A stretch of 64,000 nucleotides of DNA from Xenorhabdus khoisanae. GTDB lineage: Bacteria; Pseudomonadota; Gammaproteobacteria; Enterobacterales; Enterobacteriaceae. Both the position numbers and the translations under genes were made by a program. The notes beneath the pieces were generated by a model that ran no database searches, had not been told where the DNA came from, and was given only the letters and a program-made list of their open reading frames with translations. The DNA lies in the NCBI RefSeq assembly GCF_001037465.1, contig NZ_LFCV01000050.1, positions 1 through 64,000 of the forward strand, given 5' to 3'. Positions 48,301-57,126 of the stretch are shown here, in pieces. Each line of letters opens with the position of its first letter. The stretch's first letter is position 1.

Positions 48301-50466
48301 TTGATTGAGGCAGAAGGGCGTCAGGCCAACCTGCGCTTTGGGGGAGATGGTAGCGATAGTTCACTTGATCGGGGCGGTAAAAAACCACTGACAGAAGTTA
48401 AAATCATCGCAGAACAAGCCAAACCAATTACATTAAATGCTAATGGAGAGGGGGAAATTACCCTGCCGATCCCTGATTTCAATGGGGAGCTAAGGCTGAT
48501 GGCGCAGGCATGGAGTGGCGATGAATTTGGTCACAGTGAACGTAAAATCGTTGTTGCCGCGCCAGTCATTACTCAGATGTCATTGCCTCGTTTTATGGCG
48601 GGAGGCGATCAATCCCAACTGTCACTGGATCTCACCAATTTGACTGAACAGCCACAAGCATTGACGCTGAACTTTGCTGCTGAGGGGCTGATTAAATTAC
48701 AAGATGTGACAAGCAAAAAACTTATACTGGAAAAAGGAAAGCGGACAACAATTCAAATTCCTGTCAAAGCAGATTATGGTTTTGGGCAAGGTGAAGTGTT
48801 CCTGACGGTGAATGGCCTGAACTTACCTGACGAAAATCTGAAACAGTATAAAAATAGCTGGAAAATTGGCGTTCGCCCTGCATATCCAGCTAAAACTATC
48901 CAATTTGCTGATGTGATCCAGCAAGGGCAGAATTGGCAGTTACCACTGACGGCTATTGCTGGTTTGGAACCCAATACATTGGAAGGGCAGCTATTGCTGA
49001 CCAGCAGACCGCCATTGCAAATCGCACGCTATATTCGTGAATTGTATGCTTACCCTTATGGCTGTCTGGAACAAACAGTGAGTGGGCTTTATCCATCACT
49101 CTATTCCAATGAATCCGAATTGAAAAAACTGGGTATCAAGACACAGAGCGATGAAAAACGTCGGGCAGCAATTGAGGCAGGAATTACACATTTGCTGAGT
49201 ATGCAGCGCCATGATGGCGGCTTTTCATTGTGGAACCGTAATGGCGATGAAGAGTTCTGGCTGACTGCTTATGCGACAGATTTCCTGTTCCGTGCAAGTC
49301 AGCAAGGTTACAGCGTGTCGGTTGATGCCTTGAAAGCGGCTAATAACCGTTTACTGCGCTACCTACAGGATAAAGCCATCATTAGTGATCGTTACAGTAG
49401 GTCACGATCTGCGACACAATTTTCTGTACAAGCTTATGCCGGGTTAGTCTTGGCAAACCAGCAAAAAGCACCGCTGAGTGGATTGAGACAACTTTATGAA
49501 CGTCGGGAACAGGCCGGAAGTGGCTTGTCTCTCGTTCAGCTAGGTATTGCACTGAAAATGATGGGGGATAATACTCGTGGCAATGAAGCTGTTCAGTCAG
49601 GGGTTGATAAATCACGTGAACCTGGCTATGGATTGGGTGATTACGGCAGCACCATCCGTGATAACGCACTGATTGTTGCCCTGCTGACAGAGCACAACAT
49701 GTTGCAGAAAGAGCGGGATAATAAATTGCTCAATTTATCCAATGAACTGGCAACCCGTCACTACTTCTCAACACAGGAAAGTAATTCTCTTTATCTGGCA
49801 GGGCGTTACCTTATCGGCGTTACTGAACAACCATGGAAAGCAGCGATTAACCAGCAAATGCCACCACTTAACAGTGCCAGTGCATTGACTGAGTTGTTAA
49901 CTGCGGAGCAGATCTCGAAAGGCATAGATATCAGTAATCGTGGTGATAACACGTTGTATTCACGCCTGAATGTAGTGGGCTATCCACTGAATACTCCGAG
50001 CCCTTATTCAAACGTTCTGAAAATTAAGCGTACTTACCTTGATTTGGAAGGAAACCCCGCTTACATCGAACGCATGAAAAGTGGAGAGATGGTCATTGTG
50101 AAGCTGGAAGTGAGTGCGAACCAATCAGTGCCAGATGCATTGGTGGTTGATTTACTGCCAGCAGGATTGGAAATTGAAAACCAAAATCTGGCAACCAGCA
50201 GTGCCAGTTTGAGTGAAAGTGCGGCAGGTTTGCAAGCGCTTGTTGAGGAAATGCAAAAAGCTGATGTGCGTCATATCGAATACCGTGATGATCGCTTTGT
50301 TGCCGCTGTTGCTGTGCCATCCTATAACTCAGTGACATTACTGTATCTGGCTCGCGCGGTCGCACCGGGAGTTTATCAGGTGCCTGCTCCGCAGGTTGAA
50401 TCCATGTATGTTCCTAATTGGCGTGCAGTGGGTACAACCAACGCAAAACTGGAAGTTGTCCGCTAA
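45367..50466 (+). CDS. yfhM: alpha-2-macroglobulin-like lipoprotein YfhM
   Basis: This periplasmic, membrane-anchored bacterial alpha-2-macroglobulin is thought to trap foreign proteases. It has 1699 residues (1653 in E. coli). The signal sequence ends in the lipobox LSGC, followed by a Thr/Lys/Glu-rich linker. MG domains follow, then the thioester motif CLEQ at 1233-1236 in YGCLEQTVSG, within the terpenoid-like helical domain, so covalent trapping should be possible. AAGGG precedes ATG 45367; ATG 45373 is an alternative. pbpC lies downstream, the usual pairing. Confidence 0.95.
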   Translation: MVMYQCQFWQKAARRKRYLVVMIASLFALFVLSGCDQSDNTDKTKTENIEKQNISLPQNKQVADNEKSETSTPQLTVSATEKTVTEKESPEKQATKKEQRYAGKDVTILDASELQLDGASAMIVTFSVPLDPNQNFSQKLHLVDIKSGKLDGAWELSDNQMELRLRHLPPARELQLTVDEGVQGINERRLATAYEKKFNTKPITPSVGFASKGVLLPSKAAEGLPVLALNVDSVDVNFFRIKDAALPSFIANWQYSSNMNYWESKELLQETELVYTGRFDLNPTANTREKLLLPINNIKELQRDGVYLAVMQQAGKYTYSHPITLFTLSDIGVSMHNYLNRIDVFTQSLEQGSGLKGVEIRLLDVKGQLLSKATTDGDGHASLEKTDKAKLLLATQDGHTSIIDLNSPALDLSEFDIGGPQGYSKQFFVFGPRDLYRPGETLIVNGLLRDGDGRPLKSQPVKVDVLKADNQVVRSFVWQAENGLYQYRYLIPREAETGMWSLRFDVGDNIPRYYKFNVEDFMPERMALEIKGNVNHQPILKDQNIEFAITGRYLYGAPAADNRLQGQLFLRPARNAVAKLSGYEFGSVQETDLIRTLDEFDFTLDSEGKANLSVSDNNWKSVASPVKVIVQASLLESGGRPVTRRAEQAIWPAEQLVGVRPLFNKKSIYNYRTGRDENRYNVDENSLAEFEIVYADANGKKHAISELRARLIYERRDYYWRWSDNNGWDSGYDQKDLVMADEPVQIAKNGVAKVSFPVDWGSYRIEVVNPQNQLVTSLNFWAGYSWQDNTGGTGAVRPDQVKLSLDKPAYKPGEKVKLHMIAPQEGKGYLLVESSDGPLWWQEVDVPEKGLDIDVPINQAWARHDLYITAVIVRPGDKSRQATPKRAIGVLHLPLMDEGRKLNLTLNAPDKMRPNQDLTVRIKAAPQQGQELPKQVYVLLSAVDTGVLSITDFKTPDPYDAFFGRKRYSVDQYDVYGHLIEAEGRQANLRFGGDGSDSSLDRGGKKPLTEVKIIAEQAKPITLNANGEGEITLPIPDFNGELRLMAQAWSGDEFGHSERKIVVAAPVITQMSLPRFMAGGDQSQLSLDLTNLTEQPQALTLNFAAEGLIKLQDVTSKKLILEKGKRTTIQIPVKADYGFGQGEVFLTVNGLNLPDENLKQYKNSWKIGVRPAYPAKTIQFADVIQQGQNWQLPLTAIAGLEPNTLEGQLLLTSRPPLQIARYIRELYAYPYGCLEQTVSGLYPSLYSNESELKKLGIKTQSDEKRRAAIEAGITHLLSMQRHDGGFSLWNRNGDEEFWLTAYATDFLFRASQQGYSVSVDALKAANNRLLRYLQDKAIISDRYSRSRSATQFSVQAYAGLVLANQQKAPLSGLRQLYERREQAGSGLSLVQLGIALKMMGDNTRGNEAVQSGVDKSREPGYGLGDYGSTIRDNALIVALLTEHNMLQKERDNKLLNLSNELATRHYFSTQESNSLYLAGRYLIGVTEQPWKAAINQQMPPLNSASALTELLTAEQISKGIDISNRGDNTLYSRLNVVGYPLNTPSPYSNVLKIKRTYLDLEGNPAYIERMKSGEMVIVKLEVSANQSVPDALVVDLLPAGLEIENQNLATSSASLSESAAGLQALVEEMQKADVRHIEYRDDRFVAAVAVPSYNSVTLLYLARAVAPGVYQVPAPQVESMYVPNWRAVGTTNAKLEVVR

Positions 50467-50474
50467 TTATCATC

Positions 50475-50510
50475 AGCCCCTATTATTGAAGATAGGGGCT
50501 CTTTTCTTTC
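50475..50510 (+). terminator. hairpin terminator between yfhM and pbpC
   Basis: The stem AGCCCCTAT / ATAGGGGCT with an 8-base loop is followed by CTTTTCTTT, 9 bp after yfhM. pbpC begins only 28 bp later, so it may act as an attenuator rather than a full stop. Confidence 0.8.
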
Positions 50511-50537
50511 GGATGCAGTTTTTCGGATACAGTTTTA

Positions 50538-52886
50538 ATGAGAAGATTGTTTTCCCGCATTTATCTGCCTATTTTGGCAAGTATTCTGGCTATCTTGTTG
50601 CTACTTTTTGCCGCAATGTGGTTAGCAGATAAAATCTGGCCGTTGCCAATACATAACGTCAAAATGGCGCGAGTAGTGGTAGGATCTGATGGCTCACCAT
50701 TGTGGCGCTTTGCTGACAATGAAGGAATTTGGCGTTATCCCGTCACGTTAGATCAAGTTTCTCCTGAATATCTTCAGGCATTGTTGACCTATGAAGATCG
50801 TTGGTTTTACAAACACCCGGGTATCAATCCTGTCTCTTTATTAAGAGCGGCATGGCAGGATATTCGTGCAGGAAAAATTGTGTCGGGAGGAAGTACCATT
50901 TCGATGCAAGTTGCCCGACTGGTTGATCCCCATCCTCGTACCTTTGCCGGAAAATTCAGGCAAATTTGGCGCACACTACAACTGGAGTGGCATTATTCAA
51001 AAGATGAAATTTTGGAGATGTATCTGAACCGTGCGCCATTTGGTGGCACATTGCAGGGCGTTGGGGCGGCAAGCTGGGCTTATTTGGGGAAATCGCCGTC
51101 AGAGCTTTCATCCGGCGAAGCGGCATTATTGGCTGTATTGCCACAAGCTCCCAGCCGATTACGGCCAGATCGCTATCCGGAACGGGCACAAGCCGCTCGT
51201 GATAAAGTATTACAGCGACTGGCGCAATATAACGTTTGGTCAGCGAAAAAAGTGGCTGATATTAAGGAAGAAAATGTCTGGCTGGCCCCGCGTCAGGTTC
51301 CTCAACTTGCGCCATTACTGGCAAGACGAATGATTAATGAAAACCAGCAGGAAGTCATTCAAACAACGATTGACACCAGTTTACAACGCCAACTGGAAGA
51401 TATGGTACTTCACTGGAAATATCAACTGGCAGCAAAAACATCAATGGGTGTTTTGGTTGTTGATCACACCGACATGTCTGTCAAAGCTTACATTGGCTCT
51501 GTCGATTTTCAGGATAACAGCCGTTTTGGGCATGTGGATATGATAAGTTCATGGCGTTCACCGGGTTCCACACTCAAGCCCTTCTTGTATGCTATGACGT
51601 TGGATGATGGGCTGATTCATGGTGAATCTTTATTGCAGGATGTTCCTCGCCGTTTTAATGATTATCGCCCGGGTAATTTTGACAGTGGTTTTAATGGGCC
51701 AGTGAGTGCCAGCGAAGCGTTGGTAAGATCGCTGAATTTGCCTGCGGTGCAGCTTCTTGAAGCTTATGGTGCCAAGCGATTCACCGCTCATTTACGTAAC
51801 GTGGGGATGAGTCTGCGTTTCCCATTGGGCAGTGAACCGAACTTAGCCCTTATTCTGGGAGGAACTTCCGTTCGTATGGATGAGTTGGTTGCGGCCTACA
51901 GTGCTTTTGCCCGTCAGGGAAAAGCATCTCCAGTGCGTTTTACACCACAGCAGGAAATACGGGATAGGCAACTGTTTTCTGCCGGGGCGGCTTGGATAGT
52001 CAGAAGGATTATGGCAGGAGAGGGACGTCCTCAACCTGATAATGTTTTACCGGCTGAAGTGCCACTGGCATGGAAAACAGGTACAAGCTACGGTTATCGT
52101 GATGCTTGGGCAATTGGTCTGAATGCCCGCTATACCATAGGGGTTTGGGTTGGCAGGCCGGATGGAACTCCTGTTGTTGGTCAATTTGGTTATGCCACTG
52201 CGATCCCTGTCATGAATCAAATCAACGGATTGTTAATGGAAAATCTACGTTATAGCTCAATGCGTACTCCTGTTGATCCGCGACCAGCCAGTGTCAGTCA
52301 GACGACTATTTGTTGGCCAAGTGGCATGGCTTTTTCTCAAGAAAGTGTTTTTCGGGAAGACGGTAATTGTCGCCAGCGCCGCCTGAGCTGGATTTTGGAT
52401 AATACCATTCCCCCAACATTGCCTGCTGTTGGGCAAGAAGGTCTTTCAGGGATCAACGAACGAATATGGCTGGATAAAAATGGCTGGCGTGTTGCCCCTG
52501 ATTGTCCTGATGCCAAGCCAGAGACAGTTGTCTTATGGCCAATTACACTGGAAGCATGGTTACCTGTTAAAGAGCAGCGGGCAAATCGTCTTCCTCCCAT
52601 TAATCACCAATGCCCGCCCATGAAAGTGGATGAATCGCCATTGTTGATTATCGGGGTGCGTGAAGGAGATGTACTGAAACGCATTCCGGGTCAAAAGGAT
52701 TTGGATTTACGAATAACAACGCAAGGAGGCAGTGGTAAACAATGGTGGTTTTTGGATGGTGAACAAGTTGCTGTGACAGAACATAATCAGTCATGGGTTA
52801 AGACCTTATCGCAACCGGGAAAATATCAGCTTACTGTGTTGGATTTGGGTGGTCAAATCAGCTCTATCAATTTTGTATTGAAGTGA
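50538..52886 (+). CDS. pbpC: penicillin-binding protein 1C
   Basis: PbpC is a bifunctional class A penicillin-binding protein; in E. coli its transglycosylase works while the transpeptidase role is unclear. The 782 residues show an N-terminal membrane anchor, the GT51 motifs (YEDRWFYKHPGINPVSLLRA, GGSTISMQVARL), the transpeptidase SxxK motif SPGSTLKPF and KTGTSYGYRDAW, and the C-terminal BiPBP domain. The pairing with yfhM suggests repair of the wall after protease or host attack. Confidence 0.96.
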   Translation: MRRLFSRIYLPILASILAILLLLFAAMWLADKIWPLPIHNVKMARVVVGSDGSPLWRFADNEGIWRYPVTLDQVSPEYLQALLTYEDRWFYKHPGINPVSLLRAAWQDIRAGKIVSGGSTISMQVARLVDPHPRTFAGKFRQIWRTLQLEWHYSKDEILEMYLNRAPFGGTLQGVGAASWAYLGKSPSELSSGEAALLAVLPQAPSRLRPDRYPERAQAARDKVLQRLAQYNVWSAKKVADIKEENVWLAPRQVPQLAPLLARRMINENQQEVIQTTIDTSLQRQLEDMVLHWKYQLAAKTSMGVLVVDHTDMSVKAYIGSVDFQDNSRFGHVDMISSWRSPGSTLKPFLYAMTLDDGLIHGESLLQDVPRRFNDYRPGNFDSGFNGPVSASEALVRSLNLPAVQLLEAYGAKRFTAHLRNVGMSLRFPLGSEPNLALILGGTSVRMDELVAAYSAFARQGKASPVRFTPQQEIRDRQLFSAGAAWIVRRIMAGEGRPQPDNVLPAEVPLAWKTGTSYGYRDAWAIGLNARYTIGVWVGRPDGTPVVGQFGYATAIPVMNQINGLLMENLRYSSMRTPVDPRPASVSQTTICWPSGMAFSQESVFREDGNCRQRRLSWILDNTIPPTLPAVGQEGLSGINERIWLDKNGWRVAPDCPDAKPETVVLWPITLEAWLPVKEQRANRLPPINHQCPPMKVDESPLLIIGVREGDVLKRIPGQKDLDLRITTQGGSGKQWWFLDGEQVAVTEHNQSWVKTLSQPGKYQLTVLDLGGQISSINFVLK

Positions 52887-52936
52887 CTTATTCGTTGGTT
52901 ATGGGAAGTAAACCATTAGATACGGAATTATCTTTT

Positions 52937-52963
52937 AAAACATGGCATTAGCCATGTTTTTTT
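52937..52963 (+). terminator. terminator after pbpC
   Basis: The perfect 10-bp stem AAAACATGGC / GCCATGTTTT with a 4-base loop is followed by more T, 50 bp after pbpC. Confidence 0.9.
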
Positions 52964-53073
52964 GTATGTGAATATAGCTCACCTGTCTTTTATTCTTCTT
53001 TTGCGATAAAAAATTATTGTTTTACGTTAATTTATGTCTATAATTTAAACGACTCTGGCAATGGATTATAAAA

Positions 53074-53637
53074 ATGATGAACACAGAAAAACTCACACGA
53101 ATAACGACACTCAGTTTAGTCATGTCTAAATTATCGTTGTTAATTATCATCATCGTGATGGTGATTAATATTTTTAGCTGGTTGGAACCACAGTTAATTT
53201 TAGAAAAGTATGGATTAGAAATTTCGTTGACCGGAAGAGTATTATCTAACTTTGATCATAATGCTTTCAGTGCATGGAAATTAACCGGGGGAATATTGAT
53301 TTCGACAATACCGCTATTGTCGCTGAGTGGCGGCTTTTGGGCTTTTCATCGCTTGTTTGGCAATTATAGAAAAGGTGATTATTTCTCCAAGCGTACTGTT
53401 AAATATTTGGAATATGCTGGCTGGGGAGTAATTCTATGGAGTGTCTTGGATATTCTTTGTGAACCTTTATTAACACTCTGGTTAACAATGGGAGCACCAG
53501 TCGGTGAACGTTTCTTCTCGTTGAGTTTAACTTCGAGTCATTTTGTCGCTATTTTCATTTCAGTTTGCCTGGCTATCATTTCACGTATTCTTTACCAAGC
53601 ATGTGATATATACGATGAAAATCAGAGCATTATATAG
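53074..53637 (+). CDS. DUF2975 family membrane protein
   Basis: The 187-residue protein has four predicted membrane segments (LSLLIIIIVMVINIFSWL; ILISTIPLLSLSGGFWAF; VILWSVLDILCEPLLTLWL; FVAIFISVCLAIISRIL). The RKGDYFSKRTVKYL loop and the ending ACDIYDENQSII fit the DUF2975 pattern. It is followed 8 bp later by a small Cro-type HTH gene, the common two-gene arrangement for this family. Function is unknown. ATG 53074 or 53077 may start it. It lies in an insert between pbpC and ndk, which adjoin in E. coli. Confidence 0.82.
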   Translation: MMNTEKLTRITTLSLVMSKLSLLIIIIVMVINIFSWLEPQLILEKYGLEISLTGRVLSNFDHNAFSAWKLTGGILISTIPLLSLSGGFWAFHRLFGNYRKGDYFSKRTVKYLEYAGWGVILWSVLDILCEPLLTLWLTMGAPVGERFFSLSLTSSHFVAIFISVCLAIISRILYQACDIYDENQSII

Positions 53638-53645
53638 GAGATACC

Positions 53646-53852
53646 ATGGCAATTCTCATGAACTTGGATGTGATAATGGCGAAACGGAAAGTTAAATCCA
53701 AAGAATTAGCACAGGCTATTGGTATTACTGAACAGAATCTTTCTTTATTAAAGACCGGAAAAATTAAAGGAATTCGATTTTCTACGCTGAATGCTATTTG
53801 TCAATATTTGGATTGCCAACCCGGGGATATATTGGAATTTAAAGAGGATTAA
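53646..53852 (+). CDS. small Cro/CI-type HTH regulator (YozG-like)
   Basis: This 68-residue protein is almost entirely one helix-turn-helix domain: KSKELAQAIGITEQNLSLLKTGKIKGIRFSTLNAICQYLDCQPGDILEF. AGGAG precedes the ATG. Such small regulators accompany DUF2975 proteins and probably control the pair. Confidence 0.88.
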   Translation: MAILMNLDVIMAKRKVKSKELAQAIGITEQNLSLLKTGKIKGIRFSTLNAICQYLDCQPGDILEFKED

Positions 53853-53865
53853 TCAGTTATTAAAC

Positions 53866-53991
53866 TATACCCTTCGTCTTTTAAGTTGCTTCTTTGTTGG
53901 CTGCACTCACTCACCCCGGTTACATAGTTATCTATGCTCCCGGGGATTCATTCCCTTGCCGCCGCGATGCAACTTAAAATCCATTGGGTAT
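53866..53991. repeat. 126-bp palindromic repeat element (MITE-like)
   Basis: Terminal inverted repeats are TATACCC...TTTTAAGTTGC and GCAACTTAAAA...GGGTAT, separated by short asymmetric spacers. The centre holds a second palindrome (CCCCGG..CATAG / CTATG..CCGGGG). The whole could fold into one long stem with a clover-like tip. It starts 13 bp after the HTH gene. The structure is typical of non-autonomous dispersed repeats; only one copy is visible here, so the dispersed nature is inferred. Confidence 0.72.
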
Positions 53992-54031
53992 CTATTAGGT
54001 TATTAATTCAACATAAACAGTGAGGGGAAAG

Positions 54032-54373
54032 ATGAAAAGTTTTTCATATGTTTTGCTGTTGGGTATATTTTATATTCCAACTTCGTTTGCGGATATATCA
54101 GCAAAAAATGGTACTCAAAAAAATAGTAACCAAGAAATAACAGTTCAAAAGTCTTCTCATCCGGGAGAGTTGAGAAAGTGTACAGATTTATTACCCGCCG
54201 GCCACAAATATACCATTAGCATTATTGGCACATCGGATAAAACGACTCAAAGTACAGAAGGGAAGTTTACCGGGGACTTTAAAGTGTCTAATGATGTTAA
54301 ACACGACGTCAACAAGGAAACAGCCGAAGAGATCAAGCCTTTTGTTCAATGTGTAACAGAGAGGGTTTTATAA
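54032..54373 (+). CDS. small secreted protein of unknown function
   Basis: The ATG at 54032, with GAGGGGAAAG upstream, gives 113 residues. A signal peptide (MKSFSYVLLLGIFYIPTSFA, cut before D21) is followed by a polar Lys/Thr/Ser-rich mature part of about 90 residues with two Cys (in RKCTDLL and VQCVTER) that could form a disulfide. No family is recognised. It lies directly after the palindromic repeat and is AT-rich. Confidence 0.7.
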   Translation: MKSFSYVLLLGIFYIPTSFADISAKNGTQKNSNQEITVQKSSHPGELRKCTDLLPAGHKYTISIIGTSDKTTQSTEGKFTGDFKVSNDVKHDVNKETAEEIKPFVQCVTERVL

Positions 54374-54413
54374 TTAATATTGGAATTAAAGTGCAAATTC
54401 AATGATCTTGGGC

Positions 54414-54454
54414 AGAATGCCTGTTTGGGATTTAATCGCCTGAGCAGGCATTCT
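54414..54454. terminator. hairpin after the small secreted-protein gene
   Basis: The perfect 10-bp stem AGAATGCCTG / CAGGCATTCT with a 21-base loop lies 40 bp after the stop. There is no T-run, so it may be a weak or Rho-assisted end. I see nothing else in the rest of the gap up to ndk. Confidence 0.45.
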
Positions 54455-54666
54455 GAGTTAAAATGTGATTCATGCTAAAAAATGATAATTTTCGCTAAGA
54501 AAGTTTTAATGAAATGTTATGTTTTTTGTAGGCAAGCAGAAAGTCTCCTCCTATAATCAACGCCTATTTTTATTCCTGTGAGATACAGGGTAAATTTGCC
54601 CTCAGTTTGACTTGGGGCATAAAAATTAAAATGAATCATCGCTGAAAGTGCCAAAGAGGTTATCCA

Positions 54667-55095
54667 ATGACAATTGAACGTACTTTTTCCATTATCAAGC
54701 CCAATGCAGTAAAGAAAGATGTTATCGGCTCCATCTATGCTCGTTTTGAAAGCGCAGGGTTTAAAATCATCGCGGCCAAAATGCTGCATCTGACTCGTGA
54801 ACAAGCAGAAGGTTTTTATGCTGAACACAAAGGCCGCCCTTTCTTTGATGGTCTGGTAGAGTTCATGACCTCTGGCCCAATTATGGTACAAGTTCTGGAA
54901 GGAGAAAATGCAGTACAGCGTCACCGTGATCTGATGGGTGCAACCAACCCTGACAACGCGCTGGCAGGAACGTTGCGCGCAGACTATGCGGATAGCTTTA
55001 CTGAAAATGCTGTTCATGGCTCAGATTCCATTGAATCTGCAAACCGTGAAATTGCTTATTTCTTCAGTGATGATGAGATTTTCCCTCGCCACTGA
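54667..55095 (+). CDS. ndk: nucleoside diphosphate kinase
   Basis: Ndk balances nucleoside triphosphates by phosphate transfer through a histidine. The 142 residues carry Lys11 in IIKPNAV and the phospho-His117 in ENAVHGSDS. The upstream start region has GAGG. A strong terminator follows, so it is monocistronic. Confidence 0.98.
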   Translation: MTIERTFSIIKPNAVKKDVIGSIYARFESAGFKIIAAKMLHLTREQAEGFYAEHKGRPFFDGLVEFMTSGPIMVQVLEGENAVQRHRDLMGATNPDNALAGTLRADYADSFTENAVHGSDSIESANREIAYFFSDDEIFPRH

Positions 55096-55143
55096 GTCTT
55101 CAGTTACCCGTAGCATCTAAGCAGTAAAGTTTGTACAATGACG

Positions 55144-55187
55144 CGCCCCACTGATTTGATTTAGTGGGGCGTTTATTATTTTTATTT
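55144..55187 (+). terminator. terminator after ndk
   Basis: The perfect 9-bp stem CGCCCCACT / AGTGGGGCG with a 10-base loop is followed by a T-rich tract (TTTATTATTTTTATTT). Confidence 0.92.
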
Positions 55188-55342
55188 CAATGTTCGTTCT
55201 CTATTTCTGGAATTTTATAATGACTGGAATTCGAGATCGCCAGAATGGAATGTTCATTGAATTGGCAGTCACCGCATGAGAACTTAGTGCTGAAATGAAA
55301 TCAGCACAGAGCCGAAAGTGTAACAACGAGGCGATGTAAAAA

Positions 55343-56521
55343 ATGTCCCAACTTAACGAAACCGTACCACCTTCAACCTCCGCCGTATCTGTCACGCCTG
55401 AAAAGAAAAACGGTAAAATCAACCTGCTTGACCTTAACCGTAAACAAATGCGTCAATTCTTTATCGATATGGGAGAAAAACCTTTTCGTGCCGATCAGGT
55501 CATGAAATGGATTTACCATTATTGCTATGACGACTTTGAGCAGATGACAGATATCAACAAAGTTCTCAGGGCTAAATTGCAACAAGTTGCTGAAATCAAA
55601 GCACCGGAAGTTGCAGAAGAACAACGCTCCTCTGATGGCACCATAAAATGGGCGATTACTGTTGGTGATCAACAGGTTGAAACGGTTTATATCCCGGAAG
55701 ATGATCGGGCGACACTATGTGTTTCATCTCAGGTGGGATGTGCTCTAGAGTGTAAGTTCTGTTCTACGGCTCAGCAGGGTTTTAACCGTAACCTTCGGGT
55801 ATCTGAAATTATTGGTCAGGTTTGGCGCGCCGCTAAGATCATTGGTTCGCTGAAATCCAGTGGTCGCCGTCCCATCACCAATGTGGTGATGATGGGAATG
55901 GGCGAGCCATTACTCAATTTGAATAATGTCGTGCCCGCAATGGAAATCATGATGGATGATTTCGGTTTTGGCCTGTCAAAACGTCGCGTGACATTATCAA
56001 CGTCCGGCGTTGTCCCTGCATTGGATAAATTGGGCGATATGATTGATGTTGCATTGGCAATTTCTTTGCATGCACCTACCGATGACATTCGTGACGAAAT
56101 CGTGCCAATTAACCGAAAATACAACATTGAAGAGTTTTTGGCTGGGGTACGTCGTTATCTGACAAAATCCAATGCCAATCAGGGGCGTGTCACGGTGGAA
56201 TATGTGATGCTTGATCACGTTAATGACAGCGTTGAACAGGCTCACCAGTTGGCGGAATGCCTGAAAGATACGCCAAGTAAGATCAACTTGATCCCTTGGA
56301 ACCCGTTCCCCGGTGCACCTTATGGCCGTAGTTCCAATAGCCGAATCGATCGTTTTTCCAAGGTTCTGATGGAATATGGTTTCACAACCATCGTGCGTAA
56401 AACGAGAGGAGACGACATTGATGCTGCCTGTGGACAGCTTGCGGGTGAGGTCATTGATAGAACAAAACGGACATTGAAAAAACGTCTGGCAGGTGAACCT
56501 ATTCAGGTAAAAACAGTCTAA
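55343..56521 (+). CDS. rlmN: rRNA/tRNA adenine-C2 methyltransferase RlmN
   Basis: RlmN is a radical-SAM enzyme making 2-methyladenosine at 23S rRNA A2503 and at tRNA A37. The 392 residues contain the radical-SAM cluster motif [14 protein letters not shown] and the methyl-carrying Cys region [12 protein letters not shown] near the C-terminus. The first 25 residues differ from E. coli, the rest aligns closely. Confidence 0.97.
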   Translation: MSQLNETVPPSTSAVSVTPEKKNGKINLLDLNRKQMRQFFIDMGEKPFRADQVMKWIYHYCYDDFEQMTDINKVLRAKLQQVAEIKAPEVAEEQRSSDGTIKWAITVGDQQVETVYIPEDDRATLCVSSQVGCALECKFCSTAQQGFNRNLRVSEIIGQVWRAAKIIGSLKSSGRRPITNVVMMGMGEPLLNLNNVVPAMEIMMDDFGFGLSKRRVTLSTSGVVPALDKLGDMIDVALAISLHAPTDDIRDEIVPINRKYNIEEFLAGVRRYLTKSNANQGRVTVEYVMLDHVNDSVEQAHQLAECLKDTPSKINLIPWNPFPGAPYGRSSNSRIDRFSKVLMEYGFTTIVRKTRGDDIDAACGQLAGEVIDRTKRTLKKRLAGEPIQVKTV

Positions 56522-56592
56522 TTTTTTGTTTAATATCGATTAATAGCTAAAAATTTGGCGAAGTTTGACATATTCTTATAAATGAAAATGGT

Positions 56593-57012
56593 ATGATACG
56601 GAAATCAATAATTTGGTCTATAGTTTGTTTTGGCTTGTTAGCGGGGTGCGCAGAACACTCAACGCATCGTGCTTCTCAGGTCGTTGCCATAGATACACGA
56701 TTACAGCTAGGGAAGGCTTATTTGGTAGAACGGAATTTACCGGCTGCCAAATATCATTTTCAGAAGATCTTGCTGGTGGAGCCCCGTCATCCAGAGGCGC
56801 ATTTAGGTATGGCATTGCATGAACAATATGCTGGCCGACCTGAAGCCGCCAGCCAGCATTACGGAATAGCCATGCAGCAGACGGCAGGACGTGATACTGT
56901 AATACGTCATTATCATGCTTTTCTCTGTGAACAAAAGCGGTTTGAAGAAGCTAAGCAATTGCTCACGGAAAATAGGGAAAGCAACATAAACCGTTATCTC
57001 TGTGAGAGATGA
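56593..57012 (+). CDS. short PilW/PilF-like TPR lipoprotein
   Basis: The 139-residue protein has a signal sequence with lipobox LLAGC near residue 19, then TPR-like helices (LQLGKAYLVERNLPAAKYHFQKILLVEP and AHLGMALHEQYAGRPEAASQHY). It sits between rlmN and rodZ, where related enterics and pseudomonads carry PilW/PilF of about 245-255 residues, so it looks C-terminally shortened by about 100 residues. No type IV pilus genes are near. The ribosome site is weak. E. coli lacks this gene. Confidence 0.75.
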   Translation: MIRKSIIWSIVCFGLLAGCAEHSTHRASQVVAIDTRLQLGKAYLVERNLPAAKYHFQKILLVEPRHPEAHLGMALHEQYAGRPEAASQHYGIAMQQTAGRDTVIRHYHAFLCEQKRFEEAKQLLTENRESNINRYLCER

Positions 57013-57126
57013 TTTTTTGCGTTCAACGCAGTGCAAGATGATTTCGCGGCACAAATTAGTTAGAAGCTCTCTTAAATTAATTTGCGTAAATTCTTTAACC
57101 CAGAACAGTACCAGTGTCCCTAGCTA

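Noticed and set aside
53791-54006. 71-codon frame downstream of the small HTH gene
   Set aside because: Runs out of frame through the HTH gene and the palindromic repeat; no ribosome site.
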